From Paenibacillus polymyxa (GTDB lineage Bacteria; Bacillota; Bacilli; Paenibacillales; Paenibacillaceae), in contig NZ_JAGGNR010000010.1 of assembly GCF_018614975.1 (NCBI RefSeq), forward strand, positions 186,001-250,000: 64,000 nt of DNA. The letters run 5' to 3'. The notes beneath the pieces are model-generated. The model saw only the letters and a program-made list of their open reading frames with translations, was not told where the DNA came from and ran no database searches. Positions 16,670-24,981 of the stretch are shown here, in pieces. Numbering within the stretch: the first letter of the stretch is position 1; each line of letters opens with the position of its first letter. Both the position numbers and the translations under genes were made by a program.

Positions 16670-18064
16670 ATGAAAAAATGGTTAAGTCATACCAACAGTA
16701 CCGTGCTGTCCGTAGCGGTGATTGGCATCTTTATTTTGCTAACACTGTTCCTGAATTCACTTGGCGGCTTCCAGCTGGATTTGACCTCGAACAAACAATA
16801 CACATTGTCTGACCAGTCCCTTACTGCGATTAAAAATGTGAAGGATGACGTCAACATTCTGGTGTTAACTGTCGAAAATGCCAACAACACCGTCCTGAAC
16901 CGTGAGGTCACGGATATGGTCGAGGAATACACGAAACGAAGCAGCAAGTTGAAGCTAAAACAGTATAATCTGACGCAGGAACCTGCGCTTGCATCCAAAT
17001 ACGGCATAACAGGCAGCTCCATTGTGCTGGAGCAGGGAGATCAACACAAAGTGATTGATATCGCCAGTCTGTTCACCGCGACAGGTGATGGCAGTGACGG
17101 ATCATATCAATTTACAGGTGAGGAAAAACTTACGCAGGCGCTCATGAATATGTCATCCACGGAGATGCACAAAATGGTGTTTTTGACTGGGCATGAAGAG
17201 TTGAGTCTCGATCAGATGACTACGCTGCAATCCTCCTTGGAACAAAATAATGTGCAGACGGAAGAATTGCAGCTGAATCAAGCCGGGAAGGTTCCGGAAG
17301 ATGCAGATGTGCTGGCGATTATTGGACCACAACGTGATCTCAGTGATACGGAAATGAAAGCTATTCGTACTTATCTGAGTAATGGAGGCAAGCTGTTATT
17401 ATCCCTCGGATTTGTGGAAGATATGCAATCCAGTTGGAAAAACATTGATGCCCTCATGGCTGACTATGGGGTCGTTGATGAGCATGCGGTCATGGTGGAT
17501 AATCAGCAAGCCAGTACGATGGGACCACTCTGGGTGGTGCCGGAGTATGGTACACATGCAATTACCGACAAACTTGCTGCAAGCCAATTGTATCCGATGT
17601 TGTCGCTGTCGATTGCGTTGACCAGCAAAGAACAGGATAAATATACCCTTTCATCGTTAATTCATTCTTCGAATGACAGTTATGGGGAGACAAATATCGG
17701 CGGCTTATTGCAGAATGAAACAACCAATGATGCCGAAGAGGATATTCAAGGACCCGTTGAATTAGGATATGCAGCCGATACGACGGATGGCAAACCGAAG
17801 GCGGTTATTCTGGGCTCGTCCATTTTCATGCAGGATTCGGAAATTGCAAATGGCGGCAATCGGGACTTTATTTTGAATACGGTGAACTATTTGAGTGAGA
17901 AAGAAAATGGATTGACGATTCGCCCACGGGTACAAGCCGGGTATGAGATGGCATACCTGAACGGTGAACAGGCCAGAACGATCTTCTTCGTGGCGATTGT
18001 GGCGTTCCCGCTCATCTTTGTTATTATCGGTGTACTCTTATGGTGGAGGCGCAGACGGGTATGA
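16670..18064 (+). CDS. GldG-family ABC transporter auxiliary protein
   Basis: A 464-residue protein with one N-terminal membrane helix (about residues 12-32), a large extracytoplasmic part and one C-terminal helix (about 435-458) ending in RRRR-type basic residues. The segment QLDLTSNKQYTLSDQSLTAIKN is typical of GldG/IFT52-like proteins, and the central part has the DUF4350-like fold pattern FLTGHEELSL. ATG 16670 follows GGAGGTGAG closely. In this type of operon the protein associates with the permease and may handle exported material at the outer face. Its stop overlaps the start of the next gene. Confidence 0.78.
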   Translation: MKKWLSHTNSTVLSVAVIGIFILLTLFLNSLGGFQLDLTSNKQYTLSDQSLTAIKNVKDDVNILVLTVENANNTVLNREVTDMVEEYTKRSSKLKLKQYNLTQEPALASKYGITGSSIVLEQGDQHKVIDIASLFTATGDGSDGSYQFTGEEKLTQALMNMSSTEMHKMVFLTGHEELSLDQMTTLQSSLEQNNVQTEELQLNQAGKVPEDADVLAIIGPQRDLSDTEMKAIRTYLSNGGKLLLSLGFVEDMQSSWKNIDALMADYGVVDEHAVMVDNQQASTMGPLWVVPEYGTHAITDKLAASQLYPMLSLSIALTSKEQDKYTLSSLIHSSNDSYGETNIGGLLQNETTNDAEEDIQGPVELGYAADTTDGKPKAVILGSSIFMQDSEIANGGNRDFILNTVNYLSEKENGLTIRPRVQAGYEMAYLNGEQARTIFFVAIVAFPLIFVIIGVLLWWRRRRV

Positions 18065-19029
18065 GAAAATGGATCCCAACGATTCTGGTGGTCATTGTAC
18101 TAATTGTGGGCTGGGCGTACGCGGACAGTCAAAATTATTTTCGGGAAGAAGAAGCGGCGCAAGCCAAGTTGCTCGATATTCAATCCGGGGATATTCAATC
18201 CATCACAATACATGACACAACGGAAGAGACATCCGGTACAGCAGCATCTTCAACCCTGACACTTAAAAATGGCGTATGGCAGATGGTTGAGCCAAAAGCC
18301 TATCCTCTGAACGGTTATAGTGTAAGCAGTTGGCTGGATGCACTGAGTGGTGCGAATCAGGAACTGGTAGTGGAAGAAGCGCCGACGGATGTGGATAAGT
18401 ACGGATTAGGAAAAGATGCTACACGTATGGATATCAAACTCAAAGATAATCGGGAGATCAAACTGGCTATTGGCGGCCAACTTCCAGCAGATGATGCACG
18501 TTATGTGCGTGTTGATTCGGGCCCTGTGGTTGCCGTGCAGACAGAGGCGATTACCAGCATAGCCTTGTCTCGGCGTGATGTATTGGACACTACACCTTTC
18601 AACATGGATGAGACAAATGTTGGGTCTCTGGAATGGGAGGGTGAAGCAGCTACCTGGATGTTAACATCGACATCCGAGAACGGTGCTGCAGAGCAGACCT
18701 GGACACTGAATGGAAAAACGATTGAAGCCACAGACGCCGTATCTCTTATCGGCAAAATCAAAAACCTGTCGACAGCAGATGATGTGCGCAAAGCGTCCGA
18801 GCTGAAGAATTCAGTTCCCCGATTCACCTTGTCTGTGGAACAGACGGTCAATGGGCAACAAGTTCGAGATGTGTATCGCGGACTTACGATGCCATCTGAA
18901 CCGGATCAGATCTGGGTCATTACGCCGGATGGTCAATGGGCATATGCCATGGATGCGACGAGTCTAACAGAAGCCGAGAAATTCCCGGATACCATTAAAG
19001 CATCAACAACTTCGGCGGAAGATAAGTGA
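18061..19029 (+). CDS. DUF4340-domain membrane-anchored protein
   Basis: A 322-residue protein with an N-terminal anchor (WIPTILVVIVLIVGWAYAD) and an extracytoplasmic region of repeated beta segments. The DUF4340 pattern is visible in VDKYGLGKDATRMDIKL and IKLAIGGQLPADDARYVRV. It is the fourth and last gene of the GldA/F/G-like operon, begins in the ATGA overlap with the preceding stop and is followed by a terminator. DUF4340 proteins nearly always accompany GldG-type exporters, which supports one complex, but their biochemical role is unknown. Confidence 0.75.
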   Translation: MRKWIPTILVVIVLIVGWAYADSQNYFREEEAAQAKLLDIQSGDIQSITIHDTTEETSGTAASSTLTLKNGVWQMVEPKAYPLNGYSVSSWLDALSGANQELVVEEAPTDVDKYGLGKDATRMDIKLKDNREIKLAIGGQLPADDARYVRVDSGPVVAVQTEAITSIALSRRDVLDTTPFNMDETNVGSLEWEGEAATWMLTSTSENGAAEQTWTLNGKTIEATDAVSLIGKIKNLSTADDVRKASELKNSVPRFTLSVEQTVNGQQVRDVYRGLTMPSEPDQIWVITPDGQWAYAMDATSLTEAEKFPDTIKASTTSAEDK

Positions 19030-19071
19030 TATGAACTAACTTGAAATGAATTTTAAGTTACTGTTATATGG

Positions 19072-19107
19072 AAACAGTGCTGCGATCAAAGCGGCACTGT
19101 TTTTTTA
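19072..19107 (+). terminator. Terminator of the GldA/F/G-like operon
   Basis: AACAGTGC (19073-19080) pairs with GCACTGTT (19094-19101), followed by a T-run. Confidence 0.8.
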
Positions 19108-19290
19108 TTTTAGAGCGAGAACTTTACTGTCCACAGATTAGAACCCAAAGAGCATTAGCAATTAGCAAAGACCAAAACCCGAACACCCAAACTTACAGGG
19201 TAAGGTACCATATCCTTTCAGCATATCGACACGTACAGAAGCGCATCCTATCTTTGTGACCAAAACCAACAAACATTGGAGGATGAGTAC

Positions 19291-20283
19291 ATGCCAGCAG
19301 TCAAAAAGGCAACAGCTATTACGTTATCATTATCTACTGCAATCTTTGTAATGGCCGGTTTGACAGGATGTGGCACGAATCGGGACACCAACAATATGCA
19401 TACGCAAAGTGTTCGTCAGCAAGCGAGCGGGATTAACCGTTATGGTGTGGAAACAAATGGCATGGATGGCATCCGTGCGAAAAGTTATCGCATGCATAAT
19501 GTGACTGATCTGAAATCCAGTGAAGAGCTGGCAAAACGCATCACGGAGATGAAGGAAGTTCAATCTGCCCGTGTCATGTTAACGGATCGTAATGCTTATG
19601 TCGCTGTTCGTTTGGCAGATGGTCATGCAGGCAAGTTGGAGAGCAAGTCCAACGGTCGTACGAGCATGCTGAATGGAACAATGCGTAATCATGCCAGTGA
19701 TACCATGCGTGGGGGCAACATGAATCACGATATGGGGGGGATGCGTGTGAATGGCGGTACGGGCACAATGTCTCCGTACAGCACTAGCGGAATTGCTCCC
19801 GGACTGAACACGAATTCAGCAACCGATCGCAGCCATATGGGGAATGACCGCAGCATCTATGGAACCATGGGCACAGGCACAATTGGTATGATGCGTGGTC
19901 TGACAAATAGTGGCAAAGCACGCCCTATGAACGAAAGTCAGTATGGAACAAGAAGTGAACGTCCACGGATGGATAGTACGGATGACAACACTTCCGAGGA
20001 GATCAAGGGTAAGATTTCAGCCAAAATTAAGCAGTTTGCACCAAACATCGAGAATGTATATGTATCAGCCAATCCGGACTTTGTGGAGCATGTCGAGAAC
20101 TATGCCACAGATATTCGTAATGGTAAGCCCGTCAGTGGCATGATCGATACCTTCCAATCAATGGTAGAGCGTATCTTCCCGACGAACGGAACAGATACGA
20201 ATAACCGTGATGGCATCCTTGACGATGGCCTGATGAACCGTAATCACAACGGTGGCGGCATGATGAACCGAATGAATCGGTAG
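19291..20283 (+). CDS. YhcN/YlaJ-family sporulation lipoprotein with Met/Gly/Asn-rich insert
   Basis: A 330-residue lipoprotein. The signal peptide ends in the lipobox LTGC, so Cys27 should be lipidated. The family domain is split: a first half (ELAKRITEMKEVQSARVMLTD near residue 80, then AYVAVRL) and a second half (KGKISAKIKQFAPNIENVYVS near 245). Between them lie about 120 residues rich in Met, Gly, Asn and Ser. Family members are usually near 190-220 residues, so the insert explains the size. ATG 19291 follows GGAGGATGAG; TTG 19276 overlaps that site. Known relatives are forespore lipoproteins important for germination or outgrowth. Proximity to gerE agrees with a spore role. Confidence 0.75.
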   Translation: MPAVKKATAITLSLSTAIFVMAGLTGCGTNRDTNNMHTQSVRQQASGINRYGVETNGMDGIRAKSYRMHNVTDLKSSEELAKRITEMKEVQSARVMLTDRNAYVAVRLADGHAGKLESKSNGRTSMLNGTMRNHASDTMRGGNMNHDMGGMRVNGGTGTMSPYSTSGIAPGLNTNSATDRSHMGNDRSIYGTMGTGTIGMMRGLTNSGKARPMNESQYGTRSERPRMDSTDDNTSEEIKGKISAKIKQFAPNIENVYVSANPDFVEHVENYATDIRNGKPVSGMIDTFQSMVERIFPTNGTDTNNRDGILDDGLMNRNHNGGGMMNRMNR

Positions 20284-20288
20284 TTCTG

Positions 20289-20353
20289 AAGACAGATGAA
20301 CAAGTATGCCTTTGCGCAGATGGCAACATCTGCTGCAGGGGCATGTTTGTCTT
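20289..20353 (+). terminator. Nested hairpin after the YhcN-like gene
   Basis: The outer stem AAGACA/TGTCTT (20289-20294, 20348-20353) encloses GCAGAT/ATCTGC. No T-run follows, so this is a weak terminator call. Confidence 0.35.
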
Positions 20354-20440
20354 ACATAATCTCCAATATATAGACAACTGCTCACGTTCTCTTTGGACAA
20401 TGAATCACATGTTTACTGCCCATTTTTATTATAAAACTGA

Positions 20441-20468
20441 ACCAACGCCCTTGACCTGACATAAGATG
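20441..20468 (+). promoter_or_regulatory. Possible sigma-K promoter of gerE
   Basis: AC at 20441-20442, a 17-base spacer and CATAAGATG at 20460-20468 match the mother-cell sigma-K pattern (AC, 16-17 bases, CATAnnnTA) with one mismatch. B. subtilis gerE is transcribed by sigma-K, which makes the site plausible. It is a pattern match only. Confidence 0.35.
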
Positions 20469-20529
20469 AGTTGACTGTATCCCCTTAACCTTGTTACACC
20501 AACACAACCCGAGCAAGGAGGGGTGAACA

Positions 20530-20754
20530 TTGAAGGGTATCGATCATAAAAGCAAATTTTTGTTGACCCACCGTGAACGCGAAGTATTCGAATTACTGGT
20601 TCAAGACAAAACAACGCGTGACATCGCAGGGCAGTTATTCATCAGCGAGAAAACGGTGCGTAACCATATTTCGAATGTGATGCAGAAACTCAATGTTAAG
20701 GGTCGTTCGCAGGCAGTTGTCGAGCTGATTAAGCTTGGAGAACTGAAGATTTAG
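20530..20754 (+). CDS. gerE: Spore coat transcription regulator GerE
   Basis: A 74-residue LuxR-type helix-turn-helix protein without a receiver domain, the exact length and layout of GerE. Seen: LTHREREVFELLVQDKTTRD near residue 13 and ISEKTVRNHISNVMQKL near 40 (recognition helix), followed by KGRSQAVVELIKLGEL. These match B. subtilis GerE almost word for word from memory. GerE acts late in the mother cell with sigma-K, activating coat, crust and cge genes and repressing others. The TTG start at 20530 follows AAGGAGGGG. The gene is monocistronic with its own terminator. It is the strongest single marker of a spore-former in this window. Confidence 0.93.
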   Translation: MKGIDHKSKFLLTHREREVFELLVQDKTTRDIAGQLFISEKTVRNHISNVMQKLNVKGRSQAVVELIKLGELKI

Positions 20755-20788
20755 TTGCGAATTACAGTTAGGATGAAGTAGCAGCATG

Positions 20789-20836
20789 AAAGCCTTTCTC
20801 TATTCTTTGTCATGAAGAATGGGGCAAGGCTTTTTT
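20789..20836 (+). terminator. Terminator of gerE
   Basis: AAGCCTT (20790-20796) pairs with AAGGCTT (20826-20832) and ATTCTT with AAGAAT inside, followed by TTTTTT. Confidence 0.75.
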
Positions 20837-20985
20837 GCTGTGCTGGATCATGAATTTAGGGAAGATCCGAAACGTAGCATCGCTTGTTTTCATTATTTTA
20901 GTAGACCATAATGATTACATATATAAAACAGATAAGGCAGTAGGTAGGGCTTGAAATTAAATCAATGGTAGAAAGGATGAGCTAA

Positions 20986-21516
20986 ATGGACCGTTTCTTA
21001 AATGAATTTGAAAATCAATTTCGAGCGGGTTTTCTACCCGATCTGGAACAAACGCTGGCTAAGGTGCAGCATGAGAAAGTATATGCTTGTGCATTTGGAA
21101 CGGACAGTGATTGGATTACCCTGTTTTTGGCGGTAAATACAGAGGAATCCCTGGCTAGGCATATTTCAAGCATGAAGGAACAGGGGCTGTGTGATACTGA
21201 GGAGGACGAGATCTATTACAGATGGGGCTGCTCCGAATATCAATATGGCGAGGATACGCACTTTAACCACATCAGCCGATTGTTGTATGCAACAGAGGAG
21301 GTCCAGAAGTACAAAGATGAGATCATTCGAATCATTGCCAAAGTTGTGAATGAGACAGCAGATAACGTTTTTGCCCGGTATGGACAAGCAAAAGCAGACA
21401 TTACGTTCTTTGTTTCTCTAACAGATGACGATCTGGCGGAGGAGATTGAAAATCAATCGGTTCATCAAATGACAGGCCCCAGCTTAGCTAGCAAGTTCTT
21501 AAAACGATATGAATGA
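20986..21516 (+). CDS. DUF4303-like protein
   Basis: A 176-residue soluble, acidic protein. The segment KVYACAFGTDSDWITLFLAVNTEESL near residue 30 and the closing pattern ITFFVSLTDDDLAEE resemble DUF4303 proteins, a family often found near polymorphic toxins as possible immunity proteins. No toxin gene is visible here, so that role is not supported. It has no signal peptide, membrane helix or cysteine cluster. ATG 20986 follows AAAGGATG. It is monocistronic, with a terminator after it. Function unknown. Confidence 0.6.
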   Translation: MDRFLNEFENQFRAGFLPDLEQTLAKVQHEKVYACAFGTDSDWITLFLAVNTEESLARHISSMKEQGLCDTEEDEIYYRWGCSEYQYGEDTHFNHISRLLYATEEVQKYKDEIIRIIAKVVNETADNVFARYGQAKADITFFVSLTDDDLAEEIENQSVHQMTGPSLASKFLKRYE

Positions 21517-21545
21517 ATTAAATTGAATTGAATCTTAGTACCACG

Positions 21546-21597
21546 AAAGTCTTTCCTATTCTTTCATCCAAAGAAGGGATGAGGCTTTTTTTGTTTT
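21546..21597 (+). terminator. Terminator of the DUF4303-like gene
   Basis: AAAGTCTTTCC...CTTTC pairs imperfectly with GAAGGGATGAGGCTTT, followed by TTTTTTT (to about 21597). Confidence 0.65.
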
Positions 21598-21732
21598 AGC
21601 GTGAAAAAATGAAACAATCGATTACATATCACTTATAGATTCCTATTTGTTTGAATGAACGTCCTCCAGCTTTTCGTTTGATCGGAATATGAAATTGCAG
21701 CAGGTCTCCAAAGTGATTCCAGCCTTCCCAAC

Positions 21733-21852
21733 TCAGCCTACCTCCGCGCTTCGGTCGATGGAATAGAGGGCATAATAGGCACGTGCTTCTGTTTGTTTGG
21801 TAGCAATAATCCAGGTGCAAGGAATGAACTTTTTCCGTTGTTTTCGATTCAT
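21733..21852 (-). CDS. Possible 39-residue protein, perhaps frameshifted
   Basis: The ATG at 21852-21850 has an excellent AAGGAG seven bases upstream. The frame gives 39 residues, starting MNRKQRKKFIPCTWIIATK, with YYALYSIDRSAEVG at the end. A second frame continues beyond the stop with ordinary-looking protein (SWEGWNHFGDLLQFHIPIK) down to about 21629, so the original gene may have been about 75 residues with a single-base shift near 21735. I recognise neither half. Low confidence that it is functional. Confidence 0.35.
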   Translation of the reverse strand: MNRKQRKKFIPCTWIIATKQTEARAYYALYSIDRSAEVG

Positions 21853-21937
21853 TAGATTGCTCCTTCTTTTGATATTGCAAAAGTCATGTTAAATTCCTCT
21901 TGATTTGCAGGATCGTCTTGATTAAAATGAAGTTATA

Positions 21938-21982
21938 AAAATGATTTTCTTAATTTATTAAAAATAAACAAAAATAATTTTC
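21938..21982 (+). promoter_or_regulatory. Paired AAAATRATTTT palindromes upstream of the RpiR/nag operon
   Basis: AAAATGATTTT (21938-21948) and AAAATAATTTTC (21971-21982) are odd-centred palindromes 33 bases apart, three helical turns, directly upstream of the RpiR-type regulator start at 21999. This fits an autoregulatory operator, but the surrounding DNA is AT-rich and chance is possible. Confidence 0.35.
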
Positions 21983-21998
21983 ATGAAGTGAGGTCCTC

Positions 21999-22865
21999 AT
22001 GGCAGCCATATTACGTGCGTTGCAGCAAGAACTCAATAACCTTCCGTCTCAGGAGCGACGTATTGCCGAAGTCATTATGCAATCTCCATCGGACATTCCC
22101 GGATGGACGATTAGTCATCTGGCAGAGCAGAGTGGCACAAGTGCTGCGACGGTAACCCGCTTTTGCAAGTCGTTTCATTTTAAAGGCTTCCCCGATTTCA
22201 AAATGAAACTCGCCGCAGAATTGTCCCACGCATCTGATGAAACGGCGTATCAGGATATTGTAGCGGGCAATTCACTATCCAAAATTGTTGAAGCTATCGA
22301 AGCCAACCACCTCGCGTCGATTGCAGATACCACCCGTTTGCTGGATTTGGGCAGATTGGAGCAAGCCGTTCAATTATTGTGCCAGGCTCGCCGCATCGAT
22401 CTGTACGGTGTGGCGACCTCTTCGATTGTTACACAGGATTTCTATCAGAAACTGGTGCGGATCGGCAAGAGCTGTACGGCTTTTTCCGACTCACACATGC
22501 AGATTACATCCGCATCTTCGCTCGCCGAGGGAGATGTGGCGATGGCCGTATCCTATTCAGGCGAAACACCAGAGACCATTGATGCCTTGCATTGTGCCAA
22601 ACAGGCCGGAGCTTCTACGATTTCACTGACTTCCTACGGAAGTAACACACTCGCAACGGTATCGGACATTCCACTGTTCACCTCTTCTCTGGAAGAGGGC
22701 ATGAGGCGTGGAGATATGGCTTCACGTATTGCACTGCTGCATGTGGTCGATATTTTGTTCACAGGCATGGTAAGTGCCGACTTCGACCGTTTTATCCCGA
22801 GACTGGAACAATCCTATCACAACGTGCAGTCCTATCGATTCCAACACAACAACGGAGGTGCCTGA
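21999..22865 (+). CDS. MurR/RpiR-family transcriptional regulator
   Basis: A 288-residue regulator: N-terminal helix-turn-helix (WTISHLAEQSGTSAATVTRF near residues 37-56) and a C-terminal SIS sugar-phosphate-binding domain (DLYGVATSSIVTQDF near 130, VAMAVSYSGETPETIDAL near 180). ATG 21999 lies behind GTGAGG. It is 3 bases upstream of nagB, so it is the obvious local regulator of amino-sugar use. The SIS domain probably senses GlcN-6-P or GlcNAc-6-P. Whether it activates or represses cannot be told. Most Bacillota control nag genes with a GntR-type NagR, so an RpiR type here is a variation. Confidence 0.85.
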   Translation: MAAILRALQQELNNLPSQERRIAEVIMQSPSDIPGWTISHLAEQSGTSAATVTRFCKSFHFKGFPDFKMKLAAELSHASDETAYQDIVAGNSLSKIVEAIEANHLASIADTTRLLDLGRLEQAVQLLCQARRIDLYGVATSSIVTQDFYQKLVRIGKSCTAFSDSHMQITSASSLAEGDVAMAVSYSGETPETIDALHCAKQAGASTISLTSYGSNTLATVSDIPLFTSSLEEGMRRGDMASRIALLHVVDILFTGMVSADFDRFIPRLEQSYHNVQSYRFQHNNGGA

Positions 22866-22868
22866 CAG

Positions 22869-23597
22869 ATGAATATACGCATTTTTGAAAATGAAGAAGA
22901 TTTAAACGCCACGGGTGCTGGCCTCATTGCCAGCTTGTTGCAAACCAAACCACGGGCTGTATTGGGGCTTGCGACAGGAAGTTCACCTGTAGGCATATAT
23001 AAACAGCTTATCACGTTGTACCAGAAGGGACTGGTTAGCTTCTCACAGGCTTCCTCTTTTAATCTCGATGAGTATGTTGGACTTCCAACAGAACATCGCG
23101 AAAGTTATCGCAGTTTCATGAACGAACAATTATTCCATCATATTGATATGGATCTTGCCAGAACGCATGTGCCTGATGGTCAGGCTGCCGATCTGGAACA
23201 GGAATGTAATTCCTATGAACAACGGCTGGACGATCGTGGACCGGTAGATCTGCAACTACTGGGCATTGGACATAATGGTCATATTGGCTTCAATGAACCG
23301 GGAACCGAGCTGACTGGGCGGACGCATGTCGTGGATTTGAAAGAAGAGACCAGAAAGGCAAACGCACGTTTCTTTGACAGCATCGATGAAGTTCCGGCTC
23401 AGGCGATTACGATGGGTGTTAGTACCATTTTGAAAGCTAAACAAATCCTGCTCATTGCCCGTAGCGAGGAAAAAGCCGAGATTATTCGCGAAGCCTTCTT
23501 GGGACCAATCACAACGGCCTGTCCTGCATCGCTGTTGCAATGTCATCCAAATGTGGTGGTATTGCTGGACCGTGCGGCAGGGAGGCTGGTGAGATGA
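22869..23597 (+). CDS. nagB: Glucosamine-6-phosphate deaminase
   Basis: A 242-residue cytoplasmic enzyme, the normal NagB length. It converts glucosamine-6-phosphate to fructose-6-phosphate and ammonia. Seen: GLATGSSPVGIYKQL near residue 35, FNLDEYVGL near 64 with the catalytic Asp, and GIGHNGHIGFNEPG near 131 with the active-site His/Glu region. ATG 22869 follows the regulator stop by 3 bases with GGAGG close upstream. Its stop overlaps the nagA start, so NagA and NagB are translated together, linking deacetylation to deamination of GlcNAc-6-P. Confidence 0.93.
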   Translation: MNIRIFENEEDLNATGAGLIASLLQTKPRAVLGLATGSSPVGIYKQLITLYQKGLVSFSQASSFNLDEYVGLPTEHRESYRSFMNEQLFHHIDMDLARTHVPDGQAADLEQECNSYEQRLDDRGPVDLQLLGIGHNGHIGFNEPGTELTGRTHVVDLKEETRKANARFFDSIDEVPAQAITMGVSTILKAKQILLIARSEEKAEIIREAFLGPITTACPASLLQCHPNVVVLLDRAAGRLVR

Positions 23598-24817
23598 CCG
23601 AGGAGAATAGCCGTGTTAGTGGGAGCCAGCGTCATGAAAAAATTTCTCTTCTTCGAGGCAAGCTGCTCCTTGCAGATGAAATATTGGAAGACGGTGTTAT
23701 AGCCTGGAGGGATGAGAAAATCCTCTATGCTGGGATACCGGAAGGTCTTCCTGAACAGATTCGGCGAGAGGCTTTGCCGCTGCTGTCTGTACCGGATCGT
23801 GGTCTCATTGTGCCTGGATTCATTGATATCCATGTGCATGGTGGGAACGGAGAAGACTTTATGGACGCAAGCCCGGAGGTGTTGGACAAGATCACTTCTT
23901 TCCATAGTACGCAGGGCACAACAGCGATGCTTGCAACTTCCATGACCGCTCCGAAAGAGCGACTGGACAGCGTGCTTGCTGAAGTGGACCGCTACCGTTC
24001 TGGTGAAATGCCTTATGCACAGCTTGAAGGTGTGCACTTGGAAGGCCCGTTTTTCAGTCCGAAATGGCCTGGTGCGCAAAATCCGGAACACATCATTCTG
24101 CCTGATGTATCCTGGCTCGAAGCATGGGAGAAGCAATATCCAGGCCTGATCCGTCAAGTCACGCTGGCACCGGAACGTGAAGGTGCTCTGGAGGTCATCT
24201 CGTGGCTGCGTGAACAGCGAATTACAGCGGCACTCGGCCATACAGATGCGACCTATGAAGAGGTGGAGCGGGCAGTTGAGGCAGGACTACATCATGCAGT
24301 ACATACGTTCAATGCCATGACACCGCTGCATCACCGGCTACCCGGGGCTGCCGGAGCCGTGCTGAGTGATTCACGCATCAGTGCTGAGGTGATTGCCGAT
24401 GGTATTCACGTACACCCTGCGGCGATCTCGATCCTCGCTCAGCTGAAGCAACATGATGATCAACTCGTGTTGATCACGGATGCCATGTCTGCTGCGGGAT
24501 TGGATGACGGAGAATACAAGATCGGCGACCTGCCCGTAATCGTGAAGCATGGTGAGGCTAGACTGAAGGACGGCGGCGCATTGGCGGGAAGTACACTGAC
24601 GATGATTCGCGGTTTCCGTTACCTGGTACAGGAAGTGGGCTTGAGCCTGAACGCTGCATCACGTGCAGCAAGTCTGACCCCGGCACGCCTGCTGGGCATT
24701 GATCACCGGACAGGTTCCCTGGCTCAAGGAAAACAGGCAGATATCGTTTTGCTGAATGCGGAGCTGGATATTGAGGGTGTATGGGTGAAGGGCAGACGGG
24801 TCGGCGAGTCATATTAG
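23594..24817 (+). CDS. nagA: N-acetylglucosamine-6-phosphate deacetylase
   Basis: A 407-residue amidohydrolase that removes acetate from GlcNAc-6-P. Seen: the metal motif HVHGG near residue 77, LEGPFF with the metal-binding Glu near 140, GHTDATYEE near 215 and HTFNAMTPLHHR near 237, DGIHVHP near 270 and the catalytic Asp in LITDAMSAAG near 295. ATG 23594 overlaps the nagB stop (ATGA) and follows GGGAGG; an upstream in-frame extension inside nagB is unlikely. With nagB and the RpiR regulator it forms a three-gene operon for recycling cell-wall or chitin amino sugars. No PTS gene is adjacent. Confidence 0.93.
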   Translation: MTEENSRVSGSQRHEKISLLRGKLLLADEILEDGVIAWRDEKILYAGIPEGLPEQIRREALPLLSVPDRGLIVPGFIDIHVHGGNGEDFMDASPEVLDKITSFHSTQGTTAMLATSMTAPKERLDSVLAEVDRYRSGEMPYAQLEGVHLEGPFFSPKWPGAQNPEHIILPDVSWLEAWEKQYPGLIRQVTLAPEREGALEVISWLREQRITAALGHTDATYEEVERAVEAGLHHAVHTFNAMTPLHHRLPGAAGAVLSDSRISAEVIADGIHVHPAAISILAQLKQHDDQLVLITDAMSAAGLDDGEYKIGDLPVIVKHGEARLKDGGALAGSTLTMIRGFRYLVQEVGLSLNAASRAASLTPARLLGIDHRTGSLAQGKQADIVLLNAELDIEGVWVKGRRVGESY

Positions 24818-24981
24818 ATTTAGAAAATTAGTATTGCGCTAATAACTCTCATTTGTGATGCATCGGTCTTCGGAGTTAAAACTTGGCTTTTATCTGTGGA
24901 GAAGCAACACCTTGCGCAATATGTTAAAATAGATCTCAAAAAGACGGGATCTGCGGATCACGCATAACGGAGGCGTGAAAC

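Noticed and set aside
23543..24241. 232-codon minus-strand frame over nagB/nagA
   Set aside because: Antisense to two well-recognised genes; no start signal and no recognisable protein.
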